Below are positions 27,023 to 35,438 of a stretch of DNA of 64,000 bases, piece after piece. Each line of letters begins with the position of its first letter. Position 1 is the stretch's first letter. The stretch is from Eubacteriales bacterium (GTDB taxonomy: Bacteria > Bacillota > Clostridia > Lachnospirales > Lachnospiraceae). The notes under the pieces are model-generated. The model worked only from the letters and a program-made list of their open reading frames with translations, did no database searches and was not told the DNA's origin. The position numbers were made by a program, and so were the translations under genes. The stretch is from the NCBI GenBank assembly GCA_030526005.1, contig JAUNDP010000002.1, positions 87,419 to 151,418 on the forward strand, written 5' to 3'.

Positions 27023-28528
27023 CTATTCGTTCTCTTTTCCTTTTCTTCGATATTCCTGTGGGGAGATATCATACATTTTTCGAAAAACCTTTGCAAAATA
27101 AGAGGGCGAACTATACCCTACCTGTTCCACAATATCGGGTATCTTTTCATTTTCTCTTTCCAGCAGTTCTCTGGCTTTTTCCATTCGCACTTTCGTCAGA
27201 AATTTCCCGACGGTTTCCCCCTGCTCTTTTTTAAACAGATCATTCAGGCGGTTTACGCTTAAGCCTGCGTTTTCCGCAATCTCTTCCACACTTAAAAAAG
27301 AATTTTTATATTCCTGATAGATAAAACGGACTGCCCGTTCCATGGCTCCTGATGTAAAATGCTGTTCTTTTTTTCTGGTCTCCAAAATTTCCGTCACTTT
27401 TTCTTTCAGCCACCGTACAATACGGCGAACGCTCATAAGCTGACACACTTCCTCATTGTACAGCTCAAATGGTTCATACAACTGTCCCTGTTTACGTTCA
27501 AGCTCCAGCAGGACTTGTCTTACCGTCTCCTCAAAAGCCTGAAAATCATAACGATACAGAATCATTCGGAAGGTGCGGTCTAAAATCCAGACTGCCGTCT
27601 CCTTATCATTTTTCTCAAATGCCTCCAGAAATTCTTCCATTCTAATCTCCTTTGACGCTTTTGGTTCCTCATACATCTCCGCATACATTACGGCGCTTGT
27701 CCCTTCAAAATACCGCTGTTCTGACAAAAATCCTATCTTTTCATACATTTTCCGACATTCCAAAACAGACATTTCATGCGAAAAGAGCATCATAGAAAAT
27801 GTGGCTTCCGTTTTTCCTGCCAGATATTGAACAATCGCATCTCCGACTGCTTCTATTTCCTCTTTCGGATCACAAAAACAGATCCAGCGATACGTTTCCA
27901 TCCGAATACTGTATACGATTTCAGGAATTTCTTTTTGAATATCTGCAAAAACCGTTCTGGAATCAATCTCTGGAATTGTATATCCAGACCGTTCCTCCAG
28001 TACCTTTGGCATATGATCCTGCTCCAAAATGAGAAAGTGAAATGGATCTTGAAAAATTTCCTGATAAAATTCATTGTCCAAATCTTCCACTGCCGTGTGA
28101 AAACACGTCAAAAGATTGCCAAAATCTATTTTCTTTCTCTTTTCTGTCTGCTTTTGCCGAATCTTTCCAATCTCCTGAAGTTTTCTTTCAAATGTAGCTC
28201 GATCCAACTCCTGTTTTAAAATATATTCCTGCACGCTCAGATTGATCGCCGAGCGTGCGTAATCAAATTCATCGTAACTTGACAAAAAAATTACTATGGT
28301 TTCCGGTCTTTTCTCTTTAATTCTTCTTGCCAGCTCCATACCGTCCATTCCCGGCATCTGCACATCCGTGATAACTACATCCGGAAACCATCTGCAAAAC
28401 TTCTCCCATGCCTCAATCCCATCAATCGCAGTTTCGATCAGCTGGAATCCAAATTTTCCCCATTCTACCAAACCTGCAAAATGCTTCAGTGCAAATTTAT
28501 TATCGTCCGCCAACATTACCGTTATCAT
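27023..28528 (-). CDS. YesN-type response regulator with AraC DNA-binding domain
   Basis: A 501-residue regulator. The N-terminal receiver has the acidic pair D8-D9, phospho-acceptor D55 in VVITDVQMPGMDG and a Lys in YILKQ. A long helical linker follows, and the last 100 residues are a two-helix-turn-helix AraC domain (SVEEIAENAGLSVNRLNDLF and IVEQVGYSSPSYFAKVFRKM). The ATG at 28528 is chosen because GGAGGGG precedes it; the frame opens at 28555. It is transcribed first, directly before its kinase, and probably controls the esterase gene through the repeats at 25037-25145. Confidence 0.92.
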   Translation of the reverse strand: MITVMLADDNKFALKHFAGLVEWGKFGFQLIETAIDGIEAWEKFCRWFPDVVITDVQMPGMDGMELARRIKEKRPETIVIFLSSYDEFDYARSAINLSVQEYILKQELDRATFERKLQEIGKIRQKQTEKRKKIDFGNLLTCFHTAVEDLDNEFYQEIFQDPFHFLILEQDHMPKVLEERSGYTIPEIDSRTVFADIQKEIPEIVYSIRMETYRWICFCDPKEEIEAVGDAIVQYLAGKTEATFSMMLFSHEMSVLECRKMYEKIGFLSEQRYFEGTSAVMYAEMYEEPKASKEIRMEEFLEAFEKNDKETAVWILDRTFRMILYRYDFQAFEETVRQVLLELERKQGQLYEPFELYNEEVCQLMSVRRIVRWLKEKVTEILETRKKEQHFTSGAMERAVRFIYQEYKNSFLSVEEIAENAGLSVNRLNDLFKKEQGETVGKFLTKVRMEKARELLERENEKIPDIVEQVGYSSPSYFAKVFRKMYDISPQEYRRKGKENE

Positions 28529-28696
28529 AAGCCCCTCCATAGCATTTCGTCTCATATTTCTTCCATTGTAGTTCGGATTGCTTTTAAAGTCAACATTACA
28601 GAATTTCTGGATTCAAATCGCCACATTTTTTCTTTTCTTTCTATCCCGTTTTATCTGTTACTTATCATTTTTTGTCTCCTCTTTTCACTTTTTTAA

Positions 28697-28742
28697 ATAA
28701 AAAAAGAAGACCTTGTATTTCTCCTGTCCATACATGATCTTC
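28697..28742 (-). terminator. probable terminator after the Rnf-like operon
   Basis: Imperfect 13-base arms (28706-28718 with 28730-28742, two mismatches) are followed on the minus strand by a T-rich run. It lies about 75 bases beyond the last gene of the Rnf-like operon. Confidence 0.6.
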
Positions 28743-28817
28743 TCTTTCTTTTCATTATTTGTTCAATATCTTTTTTCTCTCTTTTATCCGATATCTGAAA
28801 AAATCATTTTCCCATTT

Positions 28818-29585
28818 TTAGTAAATGCTCAAAATCATATAGATGAATCCCATCGCAAGCATTTCACATGGAAGGCCCCTGTAAGCAAGACCTGTTCTTG
28901 CGAACTTCAGCGTCTTTTTTACAGAAATAAACATCACAACCGGAACAGCAATCGTCCAGATCATTCCGGCAAGCTCTCCAAAGCTTTCCATCGCAAACGG
29001 TCTTGAAAAGATAACCATTGGAATAACCAAAAGAAGGCTGTGCGTATTTCTGCTTCTCTTTTTCAGCACTCCGTTTGTGAAAGCCAGTACAAGTCCTGCC
29101 ACTAAGAATGCAAACGTTGTCTCGAGAAAACTCTTCGACTGGAAAGAAGCCTCAAAAATGGTATTCCCAAAAATGCTTCCTCCAGCGCAAAATTCTCTGA
29201 CTGCTGCCAGTAAAATCCAAAATCCCCATGCGATTCCGGATTCCCAGAAAATTTCGCCATATTCTGCATCCATCTCTGTCATCAATACATGTTTTGCCGC
29301 CAAAAGTCCTACAATAAATGTCATGATCCACAGTCCATTGCTGACTTCGATTCCAAGCTGAGTAAATCCAAGAAGAAATGCGCTGGCACAGACAGCCCCT
29401 GTTCCAATCAATACGCTCAGTCTTACGCTCCACAATGGCGCAAAAGGTTCCAGCAGATTTTTCAGAAACTCTGCAAATACGACTGCAAAAATCACCAGAA
29501 TTCCGGCTGCAAATGCTTCTTTCATGCCGGCAGAAAACAATACGATTCCAAGTGCAAATGCCTCTGCAGGATATTTCAGTTTCAT
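28818..29585 (-). CDS. RnfA/RnfE (NqrD/E)-like membrane subunit
   Basis: A 255-residue protein with about six to eight membrane segments. AAVREFCAGGSIFGNTIFE matches the REFLG-type segment of RnfE/NqrD, and GTGAVCASAFLLG holds a Cys where the family has the membrane cysteines that bind an iron-sulfur cluster between RnfA and RnfE. It is longer than the usual 190-200 residues. Normal Rnf complexes have both an A and an E subunit; only this one is encoded here, so it may pair with itself or with a partner elsewhere. Last gene of the operon, 18 bases after rnfG. Confidence 0.72.
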   Translation of the reverse strand: MKLKYPAEAFALGIVLFSAGMKEAFAAGILVIFAVVFAEFLKNLLEPFAPLWSVRLSVLIGTGAVCASAFLLGFTQLGIEVSNGLWIMTFIVGLLAAKHVLMTEMDAEYGEIFWESGIAWGFWILLAAVREFCAGGSIFGNTIFEASFQSKSFLETTFAFLVAGLVLAFTNGVLKKRSRNTHSLLLVIPMVIFSRPFAMESFGELAGMIWTIAVPVVMFISVKKTLKFARTGLAYRGLPCEMLAMGFIYMILSIY

Positions 29586-29603
29586 ATCATATCCTCCATT
29601 CTC

Positions 29604-30905
29604 TTATTTTGCCGAGTTTAAAAATTCATATGCCTCGTTGATTCCTGTCACTGCTGCTGTGGAAGAAACCGTTGCTCCGGATACGGCATCTACCTGCGTT
29701 CCATTCTGCGGCGCCGGCGCCTCTTCTCTCTCCACGCCTGCGGATTCGTCAAGACACTGCTGTGCCAGTTTTACAAATCCGTTTACGGAAACACTGACTC
29801 CGGCTACAGCGTCTGTCTTGCCCTGCTCATCCATTGTCAAAAATTCCAGATTCTGATGTTCTACAAGCGCTGCTGCAAGAGCTTCTGCCTGTTCTTTCCA
29901 GGTCGGACCGTCCTCTGTCATCACATACTCGCCTTCCTCAGACATCACGCTCTTCTTCTTGCCGTCTTCTCCGACTGCTTCCCATACAACCTCTGTGATC
30001 TTTCCGTCTTTTACAGTGATATTTACCTGATCGGTAAATCCGCTGCTGTCTGGTCCTTCTGTTTTCGCTTCATATGTTCCGTCTTTTAATTCCAGTTTTT
30101 CTGTCAGTCCGGCAGCTTCTTTCATGCACTCCTCTGCAAGACTTGCAAATCCTCCGACTGAAATGCTTACGCCGTTTACGGCATCTGTCTTGCCCTGTTC
30201 ATCCATATTTAAAAAGCTTAAGTTCTGATTTTCGATGACTGCTGCTGCAAGAGCTTCTGCCTGTTCTTTCCAGGTCAGACCGTCCTCTGTCATCACATAC
30301 TCGCCTTCCTCAGACATCACACTCTTCTTCTTGCCGTCTTCTCCGACTGCTTCCCACACAACTTCTGTAATCTTTCCGTCTTTCACAGTCATTGTCATCT
30401 GATCGGTAAATCCGCTGCTGTCTGCGCTGTCAGCCTTCGCCTCATATGTGCCGTCCTGAAGTTCTGCTCCTTCCAGCTCATCTGCTGATGACTCTTCTTC
30501 TCCTCCAAGACTCATTCCCGGAAGATATACAGGAGCCTCCACACCTTCAAACTGGCTTAAAAACTCCGGTTCTGTGATTCTAGAACCGACATTCGGCGTC
30601 TCGCTCTGCTCTGTCACTTCTACTTTTGTCACTTTTTTTCCATCTGCATCGAACGATACATTCATCACAATGTCTCCGCCGTATCCTTTTTTCTTCACTG
30701 TCACGACGTATCCATTTTCTGTTTTTACTGCTTTTTCAATATTTTCAGCGCCGCTTACATCCAGCTCTTCTAATACTTTTTCCTCTGTTGTGGATGCAGT
30801 TGTATTTTCATTTTTGGAAAGAGCTTTTGATCCTGCAATCACTCCGAAAGAAAGCGCTGTCACCAATGCCAGTGCAAGGATTCCTCTTACATTTTTATTT
30901 TTCAT
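29604..30905 (-). CDS. rnfG: RnfG-like flavoprotein with two inserted 124-residue repeats
   Basis: A 433-residue exported membrane-anchored protein. An N-terminal hydrophobic segment (about 8-26) precedes an RnfG/FMN-binding half domain (GYGGDIVMNVSFDADGKK, then ETPNVGSRITEPEFLSQFEG). The closing half, with the flavinylation motif DAVSGATVSS at 406-415, comes only at the C-terminus. Between them lie two nearly identical repeats, 151-274 and 275-398, each with GFTDQ-type, TWKEQAEALAAA and DAV(N/A)GVS segments; the last looks like a changed flavinylation site. The known role is passing electrons through a Thr-linked FMN in an Rnf or Nqr complex. No ApbE flavin transferase is encoded in the window. 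Confidence 0.82.
   Translation of the reverse strand: MKNKNVRGILALALVTALSFGVIAGSKALSKNENTTASTTEEKVLEELDVSGAENIEKAVKTENGYVVTVKKKGYGGDIVMNVSFDADGKKVTKVEVTEQSETPNVGSRITEPEFLSQFEGVEAPVYLPGMSLGGEEESSADELEGAELQDGTYEAKADSADSSGFTDQMTMTVKDGKITEVVWEAVGEDGKKKSVMSEEGEYVMTEDGLTWKEQAEALAAAVIENQNLSFLNMDEQGKTDAVNGVSISVGGFASLAEECMKEAAGLTEKLELKDGTYEAKTEGPDSSGFTDQVNITVKDGKITEVVWEAVGEDGKKKSVMSEEGEYVMTEDGPTWKEQAEALAAALVEHQNLEFLTMDEQGKTDAVAGVSVSVNGFVKLAQQCLDESAGVEREEAPAPQNGTQVDAVSGATVSSTAAVTGINEAYEFLNSAK
29887..30393 (-). repeat. 372-base in-frame tandem repeat inside rnfG
   Basis: DNA from about 29887 recurs 372 bases on at about 30259 (124 codons), with the first 130 or so bases differing at only a handful of positions. 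The near-identity at silent sites points to a recent duplication or to gene conversion, and the tract could expand or contract by recombination. Confidence 0.85.
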
Positions 30906-30920
30906 ATAATTTTCCTCCCG

Positions 30921-31862
30921 TTATTTTCTCTTCGTCCCATAGACATGTTTTCTGTAAAGCATGGACAGCACGCCTGCAAGACAGTTTGCTGTCAGAATAC
31001 CAAAGCAGATTCCTTCCGGATAATTGCTCCAGATACGAATTCCGGCGGTGATGACTCCTGCTGTAAAGGCATACAAAAGTCTTCCTCTTCTTGAGAGAAA
31101 AGCATAATCCGTGAGCATATAACATCCTCCCATGATCAATCCGCCTCCAAACAGATTCATCAGGATATCTCCTGTAAATAATCCATCCGGTCCAAATACA
31201 AATGTAAGTACCACAACTGTAGCGATATAAGTAAATGTGCCTTCCATATTGACAATTCCCTTATAGCACATATATCCAAATCCGATCAGAAGAAGCAGTT
31301 TACTTGTCTCTCCCATGGCTCCTGGCATCTCTCCCAGAAACATCTGCATATAGCTGTATCCTGCTTCTGCTCCGCCTTTTACTGTTCCAAGAACGGTTGC
31401 GGCTGAGATCGCATCCGTCTGTAAAGTCTGCGGCACAACATACTGCATAACGGATGCCGGCCACACTACCATGACAAGAAGTCTTCCCATCAGCGCTGGA
31501 TTTACAAAGTTATTTCCAATTCCTCCAAACATCTGTTTTACAAATATAATACTGAACACATCTGCTGCTACTAAAACCCATACCGGAACCGTCACCGGCA
31601 TATTAAAAACTAAAAGCAGTCCTGTCACAACGGCGCTGAAATCGCTTGCTGTAACCTGCTTCTTTGTGATCTTCTGCCATAAGTATTCTGTCACAACGCA
31701 GACACTGACTGATAATCCGGCAAGATAAAACGCCCGGATTCCAAAATAGTAGATCGCTCCCAACAATGCAGGTATCAGAGAAATCGCAACATTCATCATG
31801 ACCTTTCTTGTGGAGTTCTCTGTACGGATATGAGGTCCGTTTATCACTCTTGTCTGACTCAT
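30921..31862 (-). CDS. rnfD: RnfD-like membrane subunit
   Basis: A 313-residue protein with 8-9 membrane segments, matching RnfD/NqrB: GPHIRTENSTRKVM at the N-terminus, FVNPALMGRLLV, and LQTDAISAATVLG at the place where RnfD carries its covalently bound FMN (Thr of a D-x-x-S/T-x-A-T motif). The ATG at 31862 overlaps the rnfC stop (ATGA); the frame itself opens much further up at 32006. It would take electrons from the peripheral RnfC toward RnfG. Confidence 0.87.
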   Translation of the reverse strand: MSQTRVINGPHIRTENSTRKVMMNVAISLIPALLGAIYYFGIRAFYLAGLSVSVCVVTEYLWQKITKKQVTASDFSAVVTGLLLVFNMPVTVPVWVLVAADVFSIIFVKQMFGGIGNNFVNPALMGRLLVMVVWPASVMQYVVPQTLQTDAISAATVLGTVKGGAEAGYSYMQMFLGEMPGAMGETSKLLLLIGFGYMCYKGIVNMEGTFTYIATVVVLTFVFGPDGLFTGDILMNLFGGGLIMGGCYMLTDYAFLSRRGRLLYAFTAGVITAGIRIWSNYPEGICFGILTANCLAGVLSMLYRKHVYGTKRK

Positions 31863-33238
31863 GATTTCTTCACCGCCCTTTCTCTCATTCTCTGCTTCAC
31901 GATATCTCTGGCTGTCCTTGTTCTGACAGACAGTTCTCGTTTTGCAGGGCAGGCGTAAGAACAGCAGCCACATGCAATACATTCGCTCGCATACAGCTTC
32001 TCGCATAAATCATAGTCTTCATCCATCAGTGCAAATTCAATCTGATAGGGAGTCAGTCCCGCCGGACACACGCTTTCGCATCTTGTGCATCGAATGCAGG
32101 GCTGTTCTTCATACTGCTGATCCGGAAGCACTAAGATTCCTGACGTATTCTTTGTCACATAAAACAGCTCGCTCTCTCCGTCCCAGTCAGAAGCCACACA
32201 TGGTCCTGTCATCGGTCCTCCGGCGATGATTCTGTTTTGTTTTACCGTCACTCCACCGCACAGTTCAAGCAGCTCTTTTGCAGATGTTCCGATTGGTACG
32301 AGATAATTGCCCGGTTCTTTTACCCAGCCTGTCACGGTAACGATTCTTCTTGTGAGAGGCATTTTGCCCAGCAGCATATCCGCTGTCGCTTTTGCAGTTC
32401 CGATGTTTGAGACAATCACCCCCACATCCGCCGGAAGCCCTCCCATAGGAACTTCTCTGTTCAGGACAGCCTGAATCAACTGGCGTTCTCCTCCCTGAGG
32501 ATATTTTGTCGGAAGAACACAGACTTCCACTGTTCCTTCTCCTTCTGTCATACTGTTTCTTTTTGCTTCTTCCAGAATTTTTTTCAGCGCCTCTGCCGCT
32601 TCCGGCTTGTTGTCTTCGATACAGATATACGCTTTTTCTGCCCCGGATGCTTTCAGCATCAGACGCACTCCATTGACTGCAGCATATCCATTTTCAACTA
32701 TCAAGCGGTAGTCACACGTTAAAAACGGCTCGCACTCTGCGGCATTTATGAGAAGCGCATCAATTTTCTGCTTCGTCTCATATTTCTTGTGAGTCGGGAA
32801 TCCTGCTCCTCCCATACCGGTCAGACCACCATCGCGGATTCCTGCAATGATTTCCTCTCTCGTAAGATCAGCCAGCTTTACTGCCTCTTTTTCATAGCTC
32901 TTTTTTTCTTCCTGCTGTTCACCTTCACTTTTTATGATACAGCTTAAAATGTTGCGTCCCTGGTTCGACACTTCTTTCACTTCCATGACTTCGCCGCTTA
33001 CGCTGGCATGAAGCGGTGCTGCCATGAAGGCTTCAGGATTTCCGATTCTGTCGCCTCTTTTCACTTTATCCCCAGGTTTTACCAAAAGTCCACACTTTCC
33101 TCCAAAGGACTGTTCGGACAAGATAGTCACGGTCTTGGGCCAGTAGATCTGAACCTGCCGATTCATCGTCATCGACTTGTCATAACCGTCTGTTGGATGC
33201 ACTCCGCCGGGGAATCCTTTTTTTTCTCTTTTTCGCAT
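31859..33238 (-). CDS. rnfC: RnfC-like NADH-oxidising, iron-sulfur subunit
   Basis: A 459-residue peripheral protein, first gene of the operon. It starts GFPGGVHP, has the glycine-rich NADH/FMN region GLTGMGGAGFPTHKK, NAAECEPFLTCDYRL and KYPQGGERQLIQAV, and ends with two [4Fe-4S] motifs, CIRCTRCESVCP and CIACGCCSYACP. RnfC links NAD(H) to the membrane part of the complex. ATG at 33238 is chosen with GGAGG upstream. No rnfB gene is present, so how ferredoxin would connect is unclear. Confidence 0.88.
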   Translation of the reverse strand: MRKREKKGFPGGVHPTDGYDKSMTMNRQVQIYWPKTVTILSEQSFGGKCGLLVKPGDKVKRGDRIGNPEAFMAAPLHASVSGEVMEVKEVSNQGRNILSCIIKSEGEQQEEKKSYEKEAVKLADLTREEIIAGIRDGGLTGMGGAGFPTHKKYETKQKIDALLINAAECEPFLTCDYRLIVENGYAAVNGVRLMLKASGAEKAYICIEDNKPEAAEALKKILEEAKRNSMTEGEGTVEVCVLPTKYPQGGERQLIQAVLNREVPMGGLPADVGVIVSNIGTAKATADMLLGKMPLTRRIVTVTGWVKEPGNYLVPIGTSAKELLELCGGVTVKQNRIIAGGPMTGPCVASDWDGESELFYVTKNTSGILVLPDQQYEEQPCIRCTRCESVCPAGLTPYQIEFALMDEDYDLCEKLYASECIACGCCSYACPAKRELSVRTRTARDIVKQRMRERAVKKS

Positions 33239-33332
33239 GCCTTGTTCTCCTCCATCTGTTTGTGACAATAACAGTCAGATTTGCTGCTCTTTCATTGTCT
33301 TTTTGTTCGTTCTATCGCTGACATACTTATAT

Positions 33333-33361
33333 AAGATATCATATAAAATCTCGTTTTGCAA
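33333..33361 (-). promoter_or_regulatory. probable promoter of the Rnf-like operon
   Basis: TTGCAA (33361-33356) and TATCTT (33338-33333) on the minus strand are 17 bases apart, giving a leader of about 90 bases. Both boxes are moderate matches. Confidence 0.4.
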
Positions 33362-33460
33362 TGTGCTTTATTTTGGATTTTTTCTCTTTTTTTCTTTTTA
33401 AATTTAGACAAAAAATCAATTTTTTCTCTGACTAAAGCCACGCCCGTTCCTGATATTTCC

Positions 33461-33508
33461 AAAAAAAATCTTCAGACTTTATTATTATTCAAAGTCTGAA
33501 GATTTTTT
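33461..33508 (-). terminator. Rho-independent terminator after the AIM24 gene
   Basis: A perfect stem formed by ATCTTCAGACTTT and its complement, joined by an AT-rich loop, is followed on the minus strand by a run of T. It lies 17 bases beyond the AIM24 stop. A-runs on the other arm would let it act on the plus strand as well. Confidence 0.9.
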
Positions 33509-33524
33509 ATTCCTTTTTCTGTGC

Positions 33525-34367
33525 TTATGACTGACTTGTATTCATGTCCATTGATTTTGTGCTGGTAAGTCCCATCATCTGTGCTGTCTCCAGTGTCTTA
33601 TACACCTTGATTGTAGGCGCCAGCCAAACCTGACCTGTACCTCTGTACACATTTACAAGACCTTCGCCGCTGACTGCTGATCCAATCAGTGTCTTGGCGC
33701 TTCGCTCTACTGTAAAGTCCAGAGAACTGGAACGCAGAACAGCAAAATTTCCATCTACCTTCAATGTATCATTATACAGATCAATTATATCAATCTCTGC
33801 CATTGGAACCATAGATTCTAAGATTACAATCCCCGGACCAGTGAGCTGCTGCTGGAAGAAGCTCTCCCCTCCGGCGATTGCCGATGAAATTGTTCTCTGC
33901 GAAATAGTCTGAACCGTTACGCTGCCCTGAGAACAGTAAAACATTCCATCGTCAATGATAATCGACTCCCTGTCTGCCAGTTCCAGTACAAGAAAATGTT
34001 TAAAAGAAGGTTCCAAAACAAGAAGACCTGTTCCGCTGTATTCTGGCTGTGCTGTCTGCTCCCCTGTCACAGCGCCTCTCACAAAACGCCCCAATGCGTT
34101 TCCAATCGTCACACCGCTGACCATTTTAATGTCTCCCTGAAAATAACTCATAGACCCTTTTTCAATCGTTACTTTCTCATTGTTCAAATACAGCGCAATC
34201 TGTCTGACTCTGATATGCTGCTGTTCCATAAAATAAACCTGCTGTGCCATGGAAGGGTTTGAGATTCCAAGCAGTTTTTCATACTCTAAAACTTCCACAC
34301 GCAGCCCTCTGCTTTGATATTCTTCGATTACTCTTATGTTTTCTCTTGTTCCTGTCGCAGTTTTCAT
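33525..34367 (-). CDS. AIM24 family protein
   Basis: A 280-residue protein of the AIM24/TIGR00266 family, a beta-helix-like fold of unknown biochemical role (the yeast homologue is mitochondrial). Repeated glycine-turn segments such as MSYFQGDIKMVSGVTIG, VTGEQTAQPEYSGTG, GPGIVILESMVP and GSAVSGEGLVNVYRGTGQVW are typical. There is no signal peptide. AGAGGG precedes the ATG. Its neighbour at 34642-35115 is a LURP-one protein of similarly obscure, possibly membrane-related role, 274 bases away. Confidence 0.85.
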   Translation of the reverse strand: MKTATGTRENIRVIEEYQSRGLRVEVLEYEKLLGISNPSMAQQVYFMEQQHIRVRQIALYLNNEKVTIEKGSMSYFQGDIKMVSGVTIGNALGRFVRGAVTGEQTAQPEYSGTGLLVLEPSFKHFLVLELADRESIIIDDGMFYCSQGSVTVQTISQRTISSAIAGGESFFQQQLTGPGIVILESMVPMAEIDIIDLYNDTLKVDGNFAVLRSSSLDFTVERSAKTLIGSAVSGEGLVNVYRGTGQVWLAPTIKVYKTLETAQMMGLTSTKSMDMNTSQS

Positions 34368-34641
34368 CGTTTGATCCCTCTTTCGCTTTCCTTATTTCTA
34401 TTGCCGTTTCCATTGATTCCGATATTTAACAGCTGTTATGTGTCTTCTTATTTCTTTATTATTTATTTTTATATCTCAATACTTTTTTATTCACGCCGTA
34501 TTATGGAATCCCTCATTTCATGATACGCAATTCATCTGCTTTTTCTTCGGATCTCTGCAAAAAGGCGCTCTCAAAAAAGTCTAAATTTTTCAGGAGATTT
34601 TTTTATTTCTTTTCTGTTTTCTATCATCTTCTCTTTTATTT

Positions 34642-35115
34642 TCAGTTAGTATCACTGCAGTTTGCGGCATCAATCGCAAGGACGAGCAGGAGACCCATCC
34701 ATTCATCCTGCGGATTTAAAAATTCAAGAACATAAGTGTCTCCCCATTGTAGCAACTGTTTTGAGATATGAAGGATACATTCCTCTCCTGAATAGACATT
34801 ATAATTCCATCCCAGCATATCTCCTTCCACTGTCCATCCCTGAAAATTCACTTCATATCTTGGGCGAAGCAATGTAAATTTTTTCTGAATCCTCCCGACT
34901 GTTTCTCCATTGATTTCTACCTCAAAAGCAGGCAGAAATGTCATAATTTTCTCTTTAATCAATCCAATCTCCTGACCAAAAGTGTCATATACATGAAGTC
35001 GGTGTCCCAGAGAAAGCAGTTCTGCTTTCACGAAATATTTTGCTTTCCCTGACTCATCATAAATATCATATGTATCGGTCCATGAAAAAACTCTCTGTTT
35101 TATTAATAGTCTCAT
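34642..35115 (-). CDS. LURP-one-related (YxjI/Tubby-like) protein
   Basis: A 157-residue protein with the small beta-barrel pattern of the LURP-one/scramblase-like family: RLLIKQRVFSWTDTYDIYDE, KYFVKAELLSLGHRLHVYD, GLIKEKIMTFLPAFEVEI and GDMLGWNYNVY. Bacterial members have no proven function; distant eukaryotic relatives include phospholipid scramblases. AGAGGGGG lies before the ATG. It is transcribed in the same direction as the AIM24 gene, but no clear shared promoter is visible. Confidence 0.85.
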   Translation of the reverse strand: MRLLIKQRVFSWTDTYDIYDESGKAKYFVKAELLSLGHRLHVYDTFGQEIGLIKEKIMTFLPAFEVEINGETVGRIQKKFTLLRPRYEVNFQGWTVEGDMLGWNYNVYSGEECILHISKQLLQWGDTYVLEFLNPQDEWMGLLLVLAIDAANCSDTN

Positions 35116-35295
35116 ATTTTTCCCCCTCTGTTTTTATAAAAATTAATGGCGTGTATTTGTCCATTCATTCCTCGCTTAGAAAAGATGAAAACTTTCTTGT
35201 TCATATATTCATAGCGTGTTAAAAATTTCTCTGTCTGTCTATTTTCTCAAAAATATAAAATCTTCCTCATTTTTCATTTCTTTTTTATTTTCACA

Positions 35296-35324
35296 TTGAC
35301 TTTCCAATTATCGTATTATATAAT
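35296..35324 (+). promoter_or_regulatory. promoter of the first MATE gene
   Basis: TTGACT (35296-35301) and TATAAT (35319-35324) are exactly 17 bases apart, a very good match to the housekeeping consensus. Transcription would start near 35331 and give a leader of about 108 bases. Confidence 0.8.
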
Positions 35325-35346
35325 ATTTTCCTAAAACCTTGATAGG

Positions 35347-35413
35347 ATGTGGATTTTTCAGGAGAAATCTTTTTTTCGCCACACAGTCATCATATTATGA
35401 TTGTGTGGCTTTT
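35347..35413 (+). promoter_or_regulatory. leader hairpin with overlapping short leader ORF
   Basis: A 13-base-pair stem (35378-35390 with 35397-35409) followed by TTTT stands in the leader, between promoter and ribosome site. A 17-codon frame starting MWIFQEKSFF at 35347 ends with TGA at 35398-35400, inside the right arm of the stem. A ribosome on it would melt the hairpin. The leader ORF has no good ribosome site, so translation is not certain. Confidence 0.45.
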
Positions 35414-35438
35414 ATTGTGTTTAAAAAGGAGTGAGTTT

